A stretch of DNA of 64,000 bases from Polaromonas sp. (GTDB lineage: Bacteria > Pseudomonadota > Gammaproteobacteria > Burkholderiales > Burkholderiaceae_C), in the NCBI GenBank assembly GCA_013298815.1, contig JAAFJF010000011.1, positions 1-64,000 on the forward strand, written 5' to 3'. Made by a program: the position numbers and the translations under genes. Below are positions 26,833 through 35,825 of the stretch, piece after piece. The first letter of the stretch is position 1. Each line of letters starts with the position of its first letter. The notes beneath the pieces were generated by a model. It saw nothing but the letters and a program-made list of their open reading frames with translations, did no database searches and had not been told where the DNA came from.

Positions 26833-27990
26833 ATGCATGTAGATCGTAAAGCGCGACTGATTTCCACCCTGCAATCTGAAATTGACAGCGGCCGCCTGCC
26901 AGGCGCAGTAGTGATGCTCTCGCGCCACGGCAAAGTGGAGCTCTTTGAGCGTTTGGGGCAACAAAACCCTGAAGATGCAACGCCTATGGCTTTGAATTCC
27001 ATTTTCAGAATCTACTCCATGACCAAACCCATCGTATCCGTGGCTGTGATGATGCTGATGGAGCAGGGCAAGCTGCTGCTGAGCGACCCTGTTGGCAAGT
27101 ATTTGCCCGAATATGCGAAACAACAACTTGCCGTGGAATCAGACGGACAAGTCAGTTATACGGCGGCAAAGCCAGCTACGGTGCAAGATTTACTGCGCCA
27201 CACCGCTGGGCTGACTTATGAGTTCTTGGGCAACTCTGCCGTGCAAAAAGCCTACCGCAGCGCCAAAATTGGCATGGCTTTGCGTGATGCCAGCAATGCC
27301 GAATTCTCTAAAGTACTATCTGCGCAGCCCTTGCAGTTTGAACCCAGCACGATGTGGGAATACAGCCGCGCTACAGACGTGCTGGGCGCTTTGGTAGAAG
27401 CCATCAGCGGCCAAACGCTTGGAAATTTCCTGCAGGAGCAGATTTTTAAGCCACTAAAGATGCTGGAAACAGGTTTTAGCGTGCCCGCAGACCAACACCA
27501 CCGCATTGCCGAACCGTTCAAGAAAGACCCCGATGGCGGCATTCAGCTGAAACTGATCAATATTCAAGACCATCCGAGCTTTGAATCTGGTGGTGGCGGA
27601 TTGGTCTCTACCGCGCAAGATTACGCGCGGTTTTTACAATTCATGCTCAACAAAGGTGAGCTTGACGGCGTGCGCTTGCTCAGCAGCCACACCGTCGATT
27701 TCATGACGGCAGACCACTTGGGCAATATCCCCATCAGCGTCGCCAGCGCTGGCACGCTGCTGCCACCCGGCCACGGATTTGGCTTGGGTTTTGCTGTGCG
27801 CAAAGAAGTTGGCATCAGCACCGTACCAGGTTCAGCCGGCGTGTATTACTGGGGTGGCATCGCAGGAACGAGCTTTTTTGTCGACCCTAAACTCGACATG
27901 TTCGCTATATTGATGATCCAAGCCCCCAACCAGCGAGATTATTACCGTCCGCTGTTTAGAAGCTTGGTTTACGCGGCGTTAGAGGCTTGA
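26833..27990 (+). CDS. Beta-lactamase-fold serine hydrolase (class C/EstB-like)
   Basis: Protein of 385 aa in the penicillin-binding-protein/class C beta-lactamase superfamily. The catalytic Ser-x-x-Lys is in IYSMTKPIV near residue 60, and the second-motif Tyr is probably in MWEYSRATD, where the Asn of the classic YxN is missing. A GIAGTSFFVD segment takes the place of the KTG motif. Lack of a signal peptide and the altered motifs favour an esterase or amide hydrolase over an antibiotic-degrading enzyme. It is transcribed divergently from the riboswitch/dadA unit. Confidence 0.85.
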   Translation: MHVDRKARLISTLQSEIDSGRLPGAVVMLSRHGKVELFERLGQQNPEDATPMALNSIFRIYSMTKPIVSVAVMMLMEQGKLLLSDPVGKYLPEYAKQQLAVESDGQVSYTAAKPATVQDLLRHTAGLTYEFLGNSAVQKAYRSAKIGMALRDASNAEFSKVLSAQPLQFEPSTMWEYSRATDVLGALVEAISGQTLGNFLQEQIFKPLKMLETGFSVPADQHHRIAEPFKKDPDGGIQLKLINIQDHPSFESGGGGLVSTAQDYARFLQFMLNKGELDGVRLLSSHTVDFMTADHLGNIPISVASAGTLLPPGHGFGLGFAVRKEVGISTVPGSAGVYYWGGIAGTSFFVDPKLDMFAILMIQAPNQRDYYRPLFRSLVYAALEA

Positions 27991-28020
27991 AAATGGCCTA
28001 AATATGGCCAAATTTGGCAA

Positions 28021-28070
28021 GTAGCCAGCGTATTTATTGCCTAAGCAGCTATTAAATTTATAGTAAATTA
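28021..28070 (+). repeat. Dispersed palindromic repeat, copy 8 (orientation A), near-consensus
   Basis: GTAGCCAGCG, TATTTATTGCCTAAG, then GCTATTAAATTTATAGTAAA. One of the cleanest copies, between the convergent hydrolase and MDR oxidoreductase genes. Its hairpin could act as a bidirectional transcription barrier. Confidence 0.9.
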
Positions 28071-28094
28071 ATGGTTGCCTAGGCGTAAGAATGA

Positions 28095-29138
28095 TTACTC
28101 TTTCGCTACTTGCAACACCAGCTTACCAAAGTTACTGCCGTTGAAGAGGTTAATCAACGTCTCTGGGAAGGTGTTCAGCCCAACGACCACGTCTTCTTTG
28201 CTTTTCATACGGCCATCTTTCAGGTAGCCTGCCATCTCTGCAACGGCCAGGTGGTAGCGCGGTGCGTAGTCAAACACCACAATGCCTTCCATGCGTGCGC
28301 GGTTGACCAGCAGGCTGAGGTAGTTTTTCGGGCCTTGGACGGCGGTTGTGTTGTTGTACTGGCTGATCGCGCCGCAAATGATGATGCGGGCTGATCTGTT
28401 AATGCGGGTCAACACGGTGTCCAAAATCTCGCCGCCTACATTGTCAAAATACACATCCACGCCTTTGGGGCAATGTTCTTTGAGGCCGTCTTTGACGGCG
28501 CTAGGACCGGCTTTGTAGTCGATGCAGGCGTCAAACCCCAGCTCTTTCACCACCCATTCGCATTTGGCAGGCCCACCGGCGATGCCCACCACGCGGCAGC
28601 CTTTGATTTTGGCCATTTGACCGACAGTTTGTCCGACCGCACCAGCTGCGCCTGAAACGACGACAGTCTCTCCGGCTTTGGGTTGCCCAACATCCATCAA
28701 GCCAAAATAACCCGTCATACCCGGCATGCCCAGCACGTTGAGCCATTGGTTGACCGTGCCGATAGACAAGTCGATTTTGACCAAGCCGCTACGTTTGATT
28801 TGGTCGGCAGGCACTTGCAAATACTCTTGCACGCCCAAGCCGCCAGAAACGAAGTCGCCCACAGCAAAGTCTTTGTTTTTAGAAGCAATAATCTTACCCA
28901 CACCACCAGCCCGCATCACTTCGCCAATGCCCACCGGCGGGATGTAGCTCTTGCCTTCGTTCATCCAGCCGCGCATGGCGGGGTCTAGTGACAGGGACAA
29001 GGTTTTGACGACAACGCCACCGTCTTGAGGTTCTGTAATGGGCTCTTCGGTGAAGCTCCAGCCGTCGCGGGTGGGCAAACCCACGGGGCGGGCGGCGAGG
29101 CGGATTTGGTGGTTAACTAAGGTGGCGAGTGTTGACAT
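28095..29138 (-). CDS. MDR-superfamily NADP-dependent oxidoreductase (CurA/prostaglandin reductase-like)
   Basis: Zinc-free medium-chain reductase of 347 aa. The cofactor motif is VSGAAGAVGQTVGQMAKIKG. WMNEGKSYIPPVGIGEVMR and VYFDNVGGEILDTVL are hallmarks of the leukotriene/prostaglandin reductase and YncB/CurA group, which reduces carbon-carbon double bonds of enals and enones. The ATG at 29138 (MSTLATLVNHQ) is chosen over an upstream extension. Its role here is probably detoxification of reactive alkenals; the true substrate is unknown. Confidence 0.9.
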   Translation of the reverse strand: MSTLATLVNHQIRLAARPVGLPTRDGWSFTEEPITEPQDGGVVVKTLSLSLDPAMRGWMNEGKSYIPPVGIGEVMRAGGVGKIIASKNKDFAVGDFVSGGLGVQEYLQVPADQIKRSGLVKIDLSIGTVNQWLNVLGMPGMTGYFGLMDVGQPKAGETVVVSGAAGAVGQTVGQMAKIKGCRVVGIAGGPAKCEWVVKELGFDACIDYKAGPSAVKDGLKEHCPKGVDVYFDNVGGEILDTVLTRINRSARIIICGAISQYNNTTAVQGPKNYLSLLVNRARMEGIVVFDYAPRYHLAVAEMAGYLKDGRMKSKEDVVVGLNTFPETLINLFNGSNFGKLVLQVAKE

Positions 29139-29248
29139 AGGGCGCTTTCTGCAGTGAGATGACAAACAAGCGCCTATGATAAGTTTCAGTCAGCACCCTT
29201 TGAGTACCCAACGTGACAGCGAATTAGACGATTCACTCAAATAACGAG

Positions 29249-30169
29249 TCAAGCAAGTTTGCCTAACAGCAAATATTCCATTAGGGCTTTTTGTACGTGC
29301 ATGCGGTTCTCCGCCTCTTCCCACACCACAGACTGCGGCCCGTCGATGACTTCAGCTTCCACCTCTTCGCCGCGGTGCGCTGGCAGGCAATGCATGAACA
29401 AGGCATCTGGCTTGGCGGCACGCATCATGTCTTCATCCACGCACCAATCTGCAAAGGCCGTTTTACGTGCTTCATTCTCAGCCTCGTAGCCCATGCTGGT
29501 CCATACATCGGTCGTTACCAGATCTGCTCCTGCGCAGGCTTGCATGGGGTCTTTGAAGACTTTGTAGCTGTCTGACGAACGCAACCCAGCGATGTCTTGA
29601 TCCACTTCGTACCCACTCGGTGTGCTGACATGCACGGTGAATCCCAAAATCTCGCTCGCTTGCAACCAAGTGTTGGCCATGTTGTTGCCATCTCCCACCC
29701 ACGCGACCGTTTTGCCGGAGATGGAGCCACGGTGTTCGATGTAGGTAAAGATGTCCGCCAAAATCTGGCAGGGGTGAAATTCGTTGGTCAAGCCGTTGAT
29801 GACGGGCACGCGGGAATGCTCGGCAAAGCGCTCGATTTTGGTTTGCTCATAAGTGCGAATCATCACCAAATCAACCATGCGGCTGATGACTTTGGCGCTG
29901 TCTTCAATCGGCTCGGCTCGGCCCAACTGGCTGCCGTCAGTTGTCAGATGAACAACCGAACCACCCATTTGGTACATGCCGGCTTCAAAACTCACGCGGG
30001 TACGGGTGGAAGCTTTTTCAAAAATCATAGCCAAGGTACGGTCAGCTAGTGGCTGGTGCTTATCGTAGGCTTTAAATTTTTTCTTGATGAGGGCTGCGCG
30101 CTCGAAAATATAGGCGTATTCAGCGGCTGTCAGATCGCTGAATTGCAGGTAATGTTTGATGGCTGTCAT
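29249..30169 (-). CDS. argF: Ornithine carbamoyltransferase
   Basis: Protein of 306 aa making citrulline from ornithine and carbamoyl phosphate in arginine biosynthesis; cytoplasmic trimer. The carbamoyl-phosphate loop is STRTRVSFE, HPCQILAD follows in the middle, and the ornithine-binding region (DVWTSMG) and HCLPAHRGEE are intact. It follows argD by 19 bp on the same strand, so the two form an operon. Confidence 0.97.
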   Translation of the reverse strand: MTAIKHYLQFSDLTAAEYAYIFERAALIKKKFKAYDKHQPLADRTLAMIFEKASTRTRVSFEAGMYQMGGSVVHLTTDGSQLGRAEPIEDSAKVISRMVDLVMIRTYEQTKIERFAEHSRVPVINGLTNEFHPCQILADIFTYIEHRGSISGKTVAWVGDGNNMANTWLQASEILGFTVHVSTPSGYEVDQDIAGLRSSDSYKVFKDPMQACAGADLVTTDVWTSMGYEAENEARKTAFADWCVDEDMMRAAKPDALFMHCLPAHRGEEVEAEVIDGPQSVVWEEAENRMHVQKALMEYLLLGKLA

Positions 30170-30188
30170 ATGAAATGTATGCTTTTAT

Positions 30189-31403
30189 CTATGCTTTTTC
30201 AGTGAGTAATTGAATCACCAGTGGAATCAAGATAGCGACAATCTCGTCAATCTCAGCCGCTGTGATGATGAGCGGTGGCACCATCCGGATAACGGTATCT
30301 GCCGTGACGCTGATGAGCAAACCTTTTTCAGCGCAGCGTGCTGTTAGCTCGCCGCAAGGTTTCGTCAACTCCATGCCAATCATGAGGCCCTGACCACGAA
30401 TTTCTTTCAAGCCCGCTTTGCCGATGGCGCTGTCGTTCATTGCTTTGCTTAACGCAGCTCTGAAATAATCGCCCATTTTTGCAGCATGCGCCAGCAGGCC
30501 TTCTTCTTCCATGATGCGAATAGTTTCAATGCCTGCGCGCATCGCCAGTGGGTTACCGCCAAAGGTCGTACCATGGTTGCCAGGCTGGAAAATGCTGGCG
30601 GCTTTGGGGCCAGCAACGACTGCACCAATCGGGATGCCGCTACCCAAACCCTTAGCCAAGGGCATCACGTCCGGCACAATGCCCGCCCATTGGTGAGCAA
30701 ACCACTTGCCGGTGCGACCCATGCCGCACTGCACTTCGTCGATCATCAGCAACCAATCGTTTTCATCGCACAATTGACGGACTTGCTGCAAATATTCAAT
30801 CCGCATCGGGTTGACGCCGCCTTCGCCCTGGATGGTTTCAAAAAACACAGCCGTGATATTTTTGTTGCCAGCTGTCGCTTTTTTGAGGGCTTCAATATCG
30901 TTTTGAGGTACACGGATAAAACCCTCAACCAGTGGACCAAAGCCTGCTTGCACTTTGGTGTTGCCCGTAGCACTTAATGTGGCAATGCTGCGACCATGAA
31001 AGGCTTTTTCATAAACGACGATTTCGGGGCGGTCAATGCCTTTGTCATGGCCATATTTACGCGCCAACTTCAAAGCCGCTTCGTTTGCTTCCAAACCAGT
31101 GCAGCAGAAAAACACATTGGTCATGCCCGACAGTTCAACCAGTTTCGCTGCTAACAGTTCTTGACCAGGCACATGGTAGTAGTTGCAGCTGTGAATAATT
31201 TTGCTCAGCTGGTCTTGCAATGCGGGTACTAATTTAGGGTGGTTGTGCCCTAAGGTGTTTACCGCAATACCGCCCAAGGCGTCGATATAGCTTTTGCCGT
31301 TAATGTCCCAAACTCGGCAACCTTGACCGTGCGACAAGGCCATGGGCACACGGCCATAGGTGTTCATCACATGAGGGGAGGCGGCTTCAATGAATGTGGG
31401 CAT
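30189..31403 (-). CDS. argD: Acetylornithine aminotransferase
   Basis: PLP-dependent class III aminotransferase of 404 aa that makes N-acetylornithine (and often succinyldiaminopimelate). The N-terminal GRVPMALSHGQGCRVWD, the cofactor Asp in LLMIDEVQCGMGRTG and the Schiff-base Lys in MPLAKGLGSGIPIG are all present. It heads the argD-argF operon and is divergent from the DUF3579 gene, an arrangement common in Burkholderiales. Confidence 0.96.
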   Translation of the reverse strand: MPTFIEAASPHVMNTYGRVPMALSHGQGCRVWDINGKSYIDALGGIAVNTLGHNHPKLVPALQDQLSKIIHSCNYYHVPGQELLAAKLVELSGMTNVFFCCTGLEANEAALKLARKYGHDKGIDRPEIVVYEKAFHGRSIATLSATGNTKVQAGFGPLVEGFIRVPQNDIEALKKATAGNKNITAVFFETIQGEGGVNPMRIEYLQQVRQLCDENDWLLMIDEVQCGMGRTGKWFAHQWAGIVPDVMPLAKGLGSGIPIGAVVAGPKAASIFQPGNHGTTFGGNPLAMRAGIETIRIMEEEGLLAHAAKMGDYFRAALSKAMNDSAIGKAGLKEIRGQGLMIGMELTKPCGELTARCAEKGLLISVTADTVIRMVPPLIITAAEIDEIVAILIPLVIQLLTEKA

Positions 31404-31620
31404 ACAGGTTTCTCGTAAAAGCGTAAAAGGTAGATTTTAGTTGCAAGGCAATATGGGTTTCATGAAAGTTGTTTTGGGTATTGAGTCTGAGCTAGCATCA
31501 ATGAAAGCTTCCACTAAAAGCGCGCACTAAAAACGCAATTCAGTCTTATATAAGATAGAATACTTGTGCAGTGCAACAAACCATGTCCGCACTCGTTTTT
31601 CAACTTCAAAGTCTCGTAAC

Positions 31621-31935
31621 ATGACGACTCATTCGGCTAAAGAATTATTCATACAAGGCGTCACCCACGACGGAAAAATCTTTAGACCCAGCGATTGGGC
31701 AGAGCGTCTGGCCGGAGTTATGAGTCAGTTTCGTCCTGGCGGCCCTAAACCTGGCAGCCATTTGAGTTACTCACCTTGGTGCTTCCCTACTTCTATCTCA
31801 ACTACTTACGGTGAGGTTAAATGCGTTGTGATTAACCGCGACTTGCGCGTCGCTGAGCCGATGGCATGGGATTTTGTGACCAATTTCGCTAAAGACAATA
31901 ATTTACAAGTTGTGGAAGCTTGCTCGCTCCCCTAA
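31621..31935 (+). CDS. DUF3579 protein
   Basis: Conserved betaproteobacterial protein of 104 aa with no established function. Typical features are the opening ELFIQGVTHDGKIFRPSDWA, the central SYSPWCFPT and IPA-like turn, and the C-terminal LRVAEPMAWDFVTNFAKDNN. No signal peptide or membrane segment is present. The ATG at 31621 is used; an upstream TTG at 31564 would add a non-conserved extension. It is divergent from argD, as in related genomes, but a link to arginine metabolism is unproven. Confidence 0.85.
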   Translation: MTTHSAKELFIQGVTHDGKIFRPSDWAERLAGVMSQFRPGGPKPGSHLSYSPWCFPTSISTTYGEVKCVVINRDLRVAEPMAWDFVTNFAKDNNLQVVEACSLP

Positions 31936-31962
31936 TTTGGCTAATTAATCAGCTATTTACAC

Positions 31963-31988
31963 AAAAAAGCACGGTCGTACTATTTTTT
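31963..31988 (+). terminator. Candidate terminator after DUF3579
   Basis: An A-run, an imperfect short stem (AGCACG / CGTACT) and a T-run (TATTTTTT) lie 28 bp after the stop codon. The stem has a mismatch. Confidence 0.5.
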
Positions 31989-32027
31989 ATGCATAATGCA
32001 GCCTACAATGAATTTATTTTCTAACTG

Positions 32028-32043
32028 ACGTTTACGTAAACGT
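32028..32043. promoter_or_regulatory. Perfect 16-bp palindrome upstream of etfBA, probable operator
   Basis: ACGTTTACGTAAACGT is its own reverse complement and continues as AAATC, giving overlapping TTTACGTAAA and related half-sites; AAACGTCAA recurs 16 bp further on. It lies 70 bp upstream of the etfB ATG. The sequence resembles sites reported for MerR-type regulators of acyl-CoA and branched-chain amino-acid catabolism (LiuR). That identity is inference. Confidence 0.65.
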
Positions 32044-32112
32044 AAATCAAAAAAAGCAGTAAACGTCAACCAGGTAAGTCTTATTTTTTTGAAATCTCAA
32101 GGAGCAGAAACA

Positions 32113-32862
32113 ATGAAAGTCTTGGTCGCAGTCAAACGCGTTGTTGATTACAACGTCAAAGTTCGTGTTAAATCGGACAACACCGGTGTTGATATTGCCA
32201 ACGTCAAAATGAGTATGAACCCCTTTGATGAAATCGCTGTTGAAGAAGCCGTGCGCTTGAAAGAAAAGGGTGTAGTGACTGAGATCATCGCCGTTTCTTG
32301 TGGTGTGACGCAATGCTCTGAAACCCTGCGCACTGCCATGGCCATTGGTGCAGACCGTGCCATTTTGGTGGAAACTGCTGAAGAACTGCAACCGCTCGCT
32401 GTCGCTAAATTGCTCAAAGCGCTGGTCGACAAAGAGCTGCCTGGCCTGATCATCTTGGGCAAGCAAGCGATTGACGACGACTGCAACCAAACTGGACAAA
32501 TGCTGGCCGCCTTGGGCGACATGCCGCAAGCCACCTTTGCTTCTAAAGTTGAAATTGCCGATGGTAAAGCAACTGTCTCCCGTGAAGTCGACGGCGGCAT
32601 GGAAACCCTGTCCATCAGCCTGCCAGCCGTCATCACGACCGATCTGCGCTTGAACGAGCCGCGTTACGTGACTTTGCCTAACATCATGAAGGCCAAGAAA
32701 AAGCAGCTCGACATCTTCAAACCCGAAGACTTGGGTGTTGATGTCAGCCCCCGCCTCAAAACCCTCAAAGTGTCTGAGCCACCAAAGCGCAGTGCTGGTA
32801 TCAAAGTGCCCGATGTGGCCACACTCGTCGCTAAATTGAAAACCGAAGCCAAGGTTTTGTAA
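32113..32862 (+). CDS. etfB: Electron transfer flavoprotein, beta subunit
   Basis: Protein of 249 aa binding AMP, half of the ETF heterodimer that takes electrons from acyl-CoA dehydrogenases and passes them to ETF:quinone oxidoreductase. It opens with [20 protein letters not shown] and has [20 protein letters not shown] and [16 protein letters not shown], which are family signatures. AAGGAG lies upstream of the ATG at 32113. The etfA gene begins 49 bp later and an acyl-CoA dehydrogenase gene follows. Confidence 0.96.
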   Translation: MKVLVAVKRVVDYNVKVRVKSDNTGVDIANVKMSMNPFDEIAVEEAVRLKEKGVVTEIIAVSCGVTQCSETLRTAMAIGADRAILVETAEELQPLAVAKLLKALVDKELPGLIILGKQAIDDDCNQTGQMLAALGDMPQATFASKVEIADGKATVSREVDGGMETLSISLPAVITTDLRLNEPRYVTLPNIMKAKKKQLDIFKPEDLGVDVSPRLKTLKVSEPPKRSAGIKVPDVATLVAKLKTEAKVL

Positions 32863-32911
32863 AGATATTGATAGCAATATTTACTTTTAACGATATTTGA
32901 GAGAAATCATC

Positions 32912-33844
32912 ATGACATCATTAGTAATCGCAGAACACGACAACGCATCCATCAAACCCGCCACCCTCAACACCGTCACCGCAGCTTTGCAGTGTGGTGG
33001 TGACGTGCATGTGCTGGTCGCTGGTTCAAACGCTGGTGCAGCCGCTGCTGCCGCAGCACAAATTGCTGGCGTCACCAAGGTTTTGCATGCAGACGACGCA
33101 GGTTTGGCCCACGGTTTGGCAGAAAATGTAGCTGCTCAAGTTTTGGCTATTGCCAGCAACTACAGCCACATCTTATTCCCAGCAACAGCGAGCGGCAAAA
33201 ACGTCGCTCCTCGCGTTGCCGCAAAATTGGATGTGGGGCAAATCTCTGACATCACCAAAGTTGACAGCCCAGACACCTTTGAACGCCCGATCTACGCAGG
33301 CAACGCGATTGCCACTGTGCAAAGTTTGGATGCTACAAAGGTCATGACTGTGCGTACCACTGGATTCGATGCAGCCGGCGTAAATGCTGCCTCAGTAGCT
33401 ATTGAAACAGTAGCAAATATTGCTGCCAACGCCAAGTCAACATTCATGGGCAGCGAAATCGCTAAGAACGACCGCCCAGAGCTGACAGCCGCCAAAATCA
33501 TCGTCAGCGGTGGACGTGCTTTGGGAAGTAGCGAGAAGTTTACGGAAGTGATGACGCCTTTGGCAGACAAGCTGGGTGCAGCCATGGGTGCATCACGCGC
33601 CGCGGTGGACGCGGGCTACGCGCCAAACGATTGGCAAGTCGGTCAAACCGGCAAAATCGTCGCGCCACAGCTTTACATTGCAGCGGGTATCAGCGGTGCG
33701 ATTCAGCATTTGGCGGGTATGAAAGACAGCAAAGTCATCGTTGCTATCAACAAAGACGAAGAAGCGCCGATTTTCTCGGTAGCGGACTACGGCTTGGTGG
33801 CTGACTTATTTACGGCCGTGCCTGAGTTAGTCGCTGCGCTGTAA
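32912..33844 (+). CDS. etfA: Electron transfer flavoprotein, alpha subunit, with a repeat-derived linker
   Basis: Protein of 310 aa binding the FAD of ETF. The C-terminal FAD domain is highly conserved: SGGRALGSSEKF, GASRAAVDAGYAPNDWQVGQ, SGAIQHLAGMKDSK and NKDEEAPIF. Residues about 154-169 (AAGVNAASVAIETVAN) fall in the variable linker between the two domains and are encoded by a sequence closely matching the dispersed palindromic repeat, in frame. The domain cores are intact, so the protein should be functional. Confidence 0.95.
   Translation: MTSLVIAEHDNASIKPATLNTVTAALQCGGDVHVLVAGSNAGAAAAAAAQIAGVTKVLHADDAGLAHGLAENVAAQVLAIASNYSHILFPATASGKNVAPRVAAKLDVGQISDITKVDSPDTFERPIYAGNAIATVQSLDATKVMTVRTTGFDAAGVNAASVAIETVANIAANAKSTFMGSEIAKNDRPELTAAKIIVSGGRALGSSEKFTEVMTPLADKLGAAMGASRAAVDAGYAPNDWQVGQTGKIVAPQLYIAAGISGAIQHLAGMKDSKVIVAINKDEEAPIFSVADYGLVADLFTAVPELVAAL
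33373..33418 (+). repeat. Dispersed palindromic repeat, copy 9, inside etfA
   Basis: AGCCGGCGTAAATGCTGCC, then TCAGTAGCTATTGAAACAGT, then AGCAAAT. It aligns especially well with copy 1 (AGCCGGCGTA..TGCTGCCT.AG..GCTATT) and is read in frame without a stop. Confidence 0.75.
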
Positions 33845-33907
33845 CTTCATAAATCACTGTTTATTTCTTACTCCATATCGTTAATCTCTTAACCTAGGCA
33901 ACCCGTC

Positions 33908-35701
33908 ATGACTTACCGCGCCCCTGTGAAAGATATGTTGTTTGACATGCAACATTTGGCAAATATTGAACAAGTGGCGCAGTTGCCAGGTTTTGAAGAT
34001 GCGGGTTTCGACACCGCGCAAGCTGTGTTGGAAGAGTGCGCTAAATTCAGCGAAGGCGTGCTTAGCCCGCTAAACTGGGAGGGCGATAAAAACCCCTCTA
34101 GCTGGAAAGACGGCGTAGTCACAGCTACGCCCGGTTTTAAAGAGGCATACAAACAGTTTGCCGAAGGTGGTTGGCAAGGTTTGCAGCATCCGCAAGATTT
34201 TGGCGGTCAAGGCCTGCCTAAAACCATTGGCTCTGCTTGTGGCGAAATGTTGAATAGCGCCAATATGAGCTTTGCGCTTTGTCCCTTGCTGAGCGATGGC
34301 GCGATTGAGGCTTTGCTGACGGCGGGCTCTGATGACTTGAAAGCCATTTACCTAGAAAATTTGGTCAGCGGCAAATGGACTGGCACGATGAACCTGACCG
34401 AGCCGCAAGCTGGCAGCGATCTAGCAGCAGTGCGCACACGCGCAGAGCCGCAAGCTGACGGCAGCTACAAGGTATTCGGCACAAAAATTTATATCACCTG
34501 GGGTGAGCACGACATGGCTGAGAACATCATCCATTTGGTGTTAGCACGCGTGGCCGGTGCACCTGAGGGGGTGAAGGGCATCAGCCTCTTTGTAGTGCCT
34601 AAATTCATGGTGAATAAAGACGGTACACTGGGCGCGCGCAACGATGTGCATTGTGTCAGCATTGAACACAAAATGGGCATCAAAGCCAGCCCGACTGCTG
34701 TACTTCAGTATGGCGACCATGGTGGCGCGGTTGGCTACCTAGTCGGTCAAGAAAACCGTGGCTTGGAGTACATGTTCATCATGATGAACGCAGCACGCTT
34801 CGGCGTGGGCGTGCAGGGTATTGCGATTGCCGAACGCGCCTACCAAAAAGCCGTGCAATTCGCTAAAGACCGTGTGCAAAGCCGGCCGGTAGATGGCTCC
34901 ATCGCCGCCAGCGCACCCATCATCCATCACCCCGATGTGAAACGGATGTTGATGACGATGCGCGCCTACACCGAAGGCTGCCGCGCGATGGCTATCAGCT
35001 CCGCTGCCGCCTATGACGCTTCGCACCATCACCCAGATGCCGATGTACGCAAACAGAACTTGGCGTTTTACGAATTCATGGTGCCGCTCATCAAAGGCTA
35101 CAGCACAGAGATGAGCTTGGAAGTGACCAGCTTGGGCGTACAGGTGCACGGCGGTATGGGGTTTATTGAAGAAACGGGTGCAGCGCAGTATTACCGCGAT
35201 GCGAAGATTTTGACGATTTACGAAGGTACAACCGCCATCCAAGCCAACGATTTGGTGGGTCGCAAAACCGCGCGTGATGGTGGTCAAACTGGCAAAGGCA
35301 TTGCCACACAAATTGAAGTCACCGAAGCTGAGTTACTGAAGAGCGGCAGCGCAGCAGCTAAAGCTGTGTTGAAACACCTCACAGCAGCGCGTTTGGCGTA
35401 CATTGATGTCATTAATTTTGTAGCTGGAAATACCAAAGCTTCGCCAAACGCTGTGTTCTCTGGCAGCGTGCCTTATTTGATGTTGGCAGGTAACTTGATG
35501 GCTGGCTGGCAAATGGCACGCAGTTTGTTGATCGCCGAAAGTCAAATTGCATCTGGCAGTGATGACGCTGTTTTTATGAACGCCAAAATTATCACAGCTC
35601 AGTTTTATGCTGAACACTTGCTGTGCAAAGCCCCAGGCATGCGGGGCAGCATTGTGGACGGTGCTGCGTCCGTGACAGCACTCGCGCTTGAGTCGTTTTA
35701 A
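33908..35701 (+). CDS. Acyl-CoA dehydrogenase (long form with extra C-terminal domain)
   Basis: FAD-dependent acyl-CoA dehydrogenase of 597 aa. The flavin/substrate region MNLTEPQAGSDLAAVRT is followed by GIKASPTAVL. MNAARFGVGVQGIAIAERAYQKA and the catalytic-base segment ILTIYEGTTAIQANDLVGRK come next. A C-terminal helical extension of about 120 aa puts it in the subgroup that includes methylmercaptopropionyl-CoA dehydrogenase (DmdC). It is encoded 63 bp after etfA, its presumed electron acceptor. The acyl substrate cannot be inferred; medium-chain or methylthio-acyl-CoA are possible. Confidence 0.92.
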   Translation: MTYRAPVKDMLFDMQHLANIEQVAQLPGFEDAGFDTAQAVLEECAKFSEGVLSPLNWEGDKNPSSWKDGVVTATPGFKEAYKQFAEGGWQGLQHPQDFGGQGLPKTIGSACGEMLNSANMSFALCPLLSDGAIEALLTAGSDDLKAIYLENLVSGKWTGTMNLTEPQAGSDLAAVRTRAEPQADGSYKVFGTKIYITWGEHDMAENIIHLVLARVAGAPEGVKGISLFVVPKFMVNKDGTLGARNDVHCVSIEHKMGIKASPTAVLQYGDHGGAVGYLVGQENRGLEYMFIMMNAARFGVGVQGIAIAERAYQKAVQFAKDRVQSRPVDGSIAASAPIIHHPDVKRMLMTMRAYTEGCRAMAISSAAAYDASHHHPDADVRKQNLAFYEFMVPLIKGYSTEMSLEVTSLGVQVHGGMGFIEETGAAQYYRDAKILTIYEGTTAIQANDLVGRKTARDGGQTGKGIATQIEVTEAELLKSGSAAAKAVLKHLTAARLAYIDVINFVAGNTKASPNAVFSGSVPYLMLAGNLMAGWQMARSLLIAESQIASGSDDAVFMNAKIITAQFYAEHLLCKAPGMRGSIVDGAASVTALALESF

Positions 35702-35730
35702 AATTTCGAGTTAGTATTTAAAATATTAAA

Positions 35731-35778
35731 TTGCTATATTAATGATAGCAATATAGGTATAAAATACGCTGGCTATAG
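35731..35778 (-). repeat. Dispersed palindromic repeat, copy 10 (orientation B)
   Basis: TTGCTATATTAATGATAGCA hairpin, then ATATAGGTATAAAATACG and CTGGCTATAGG. It lies between the acyl-CoA dehydrogenase and nitronate monooxygenase genes. Confidence 0.8.
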
Positions 35779-35825
35779 GTAAATGTACCCCTTTTTTTAG
35801 TGTGAATCTACTTTTGGAGACTAGA

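Noticed and set aside
32047-32877. Minus-strand open frame (276 aa) covering etfB and its promoter
   Set aside because: It spans the palindrome and the etfB ribosome site and mirrors a conserved gene; no domain is visible.
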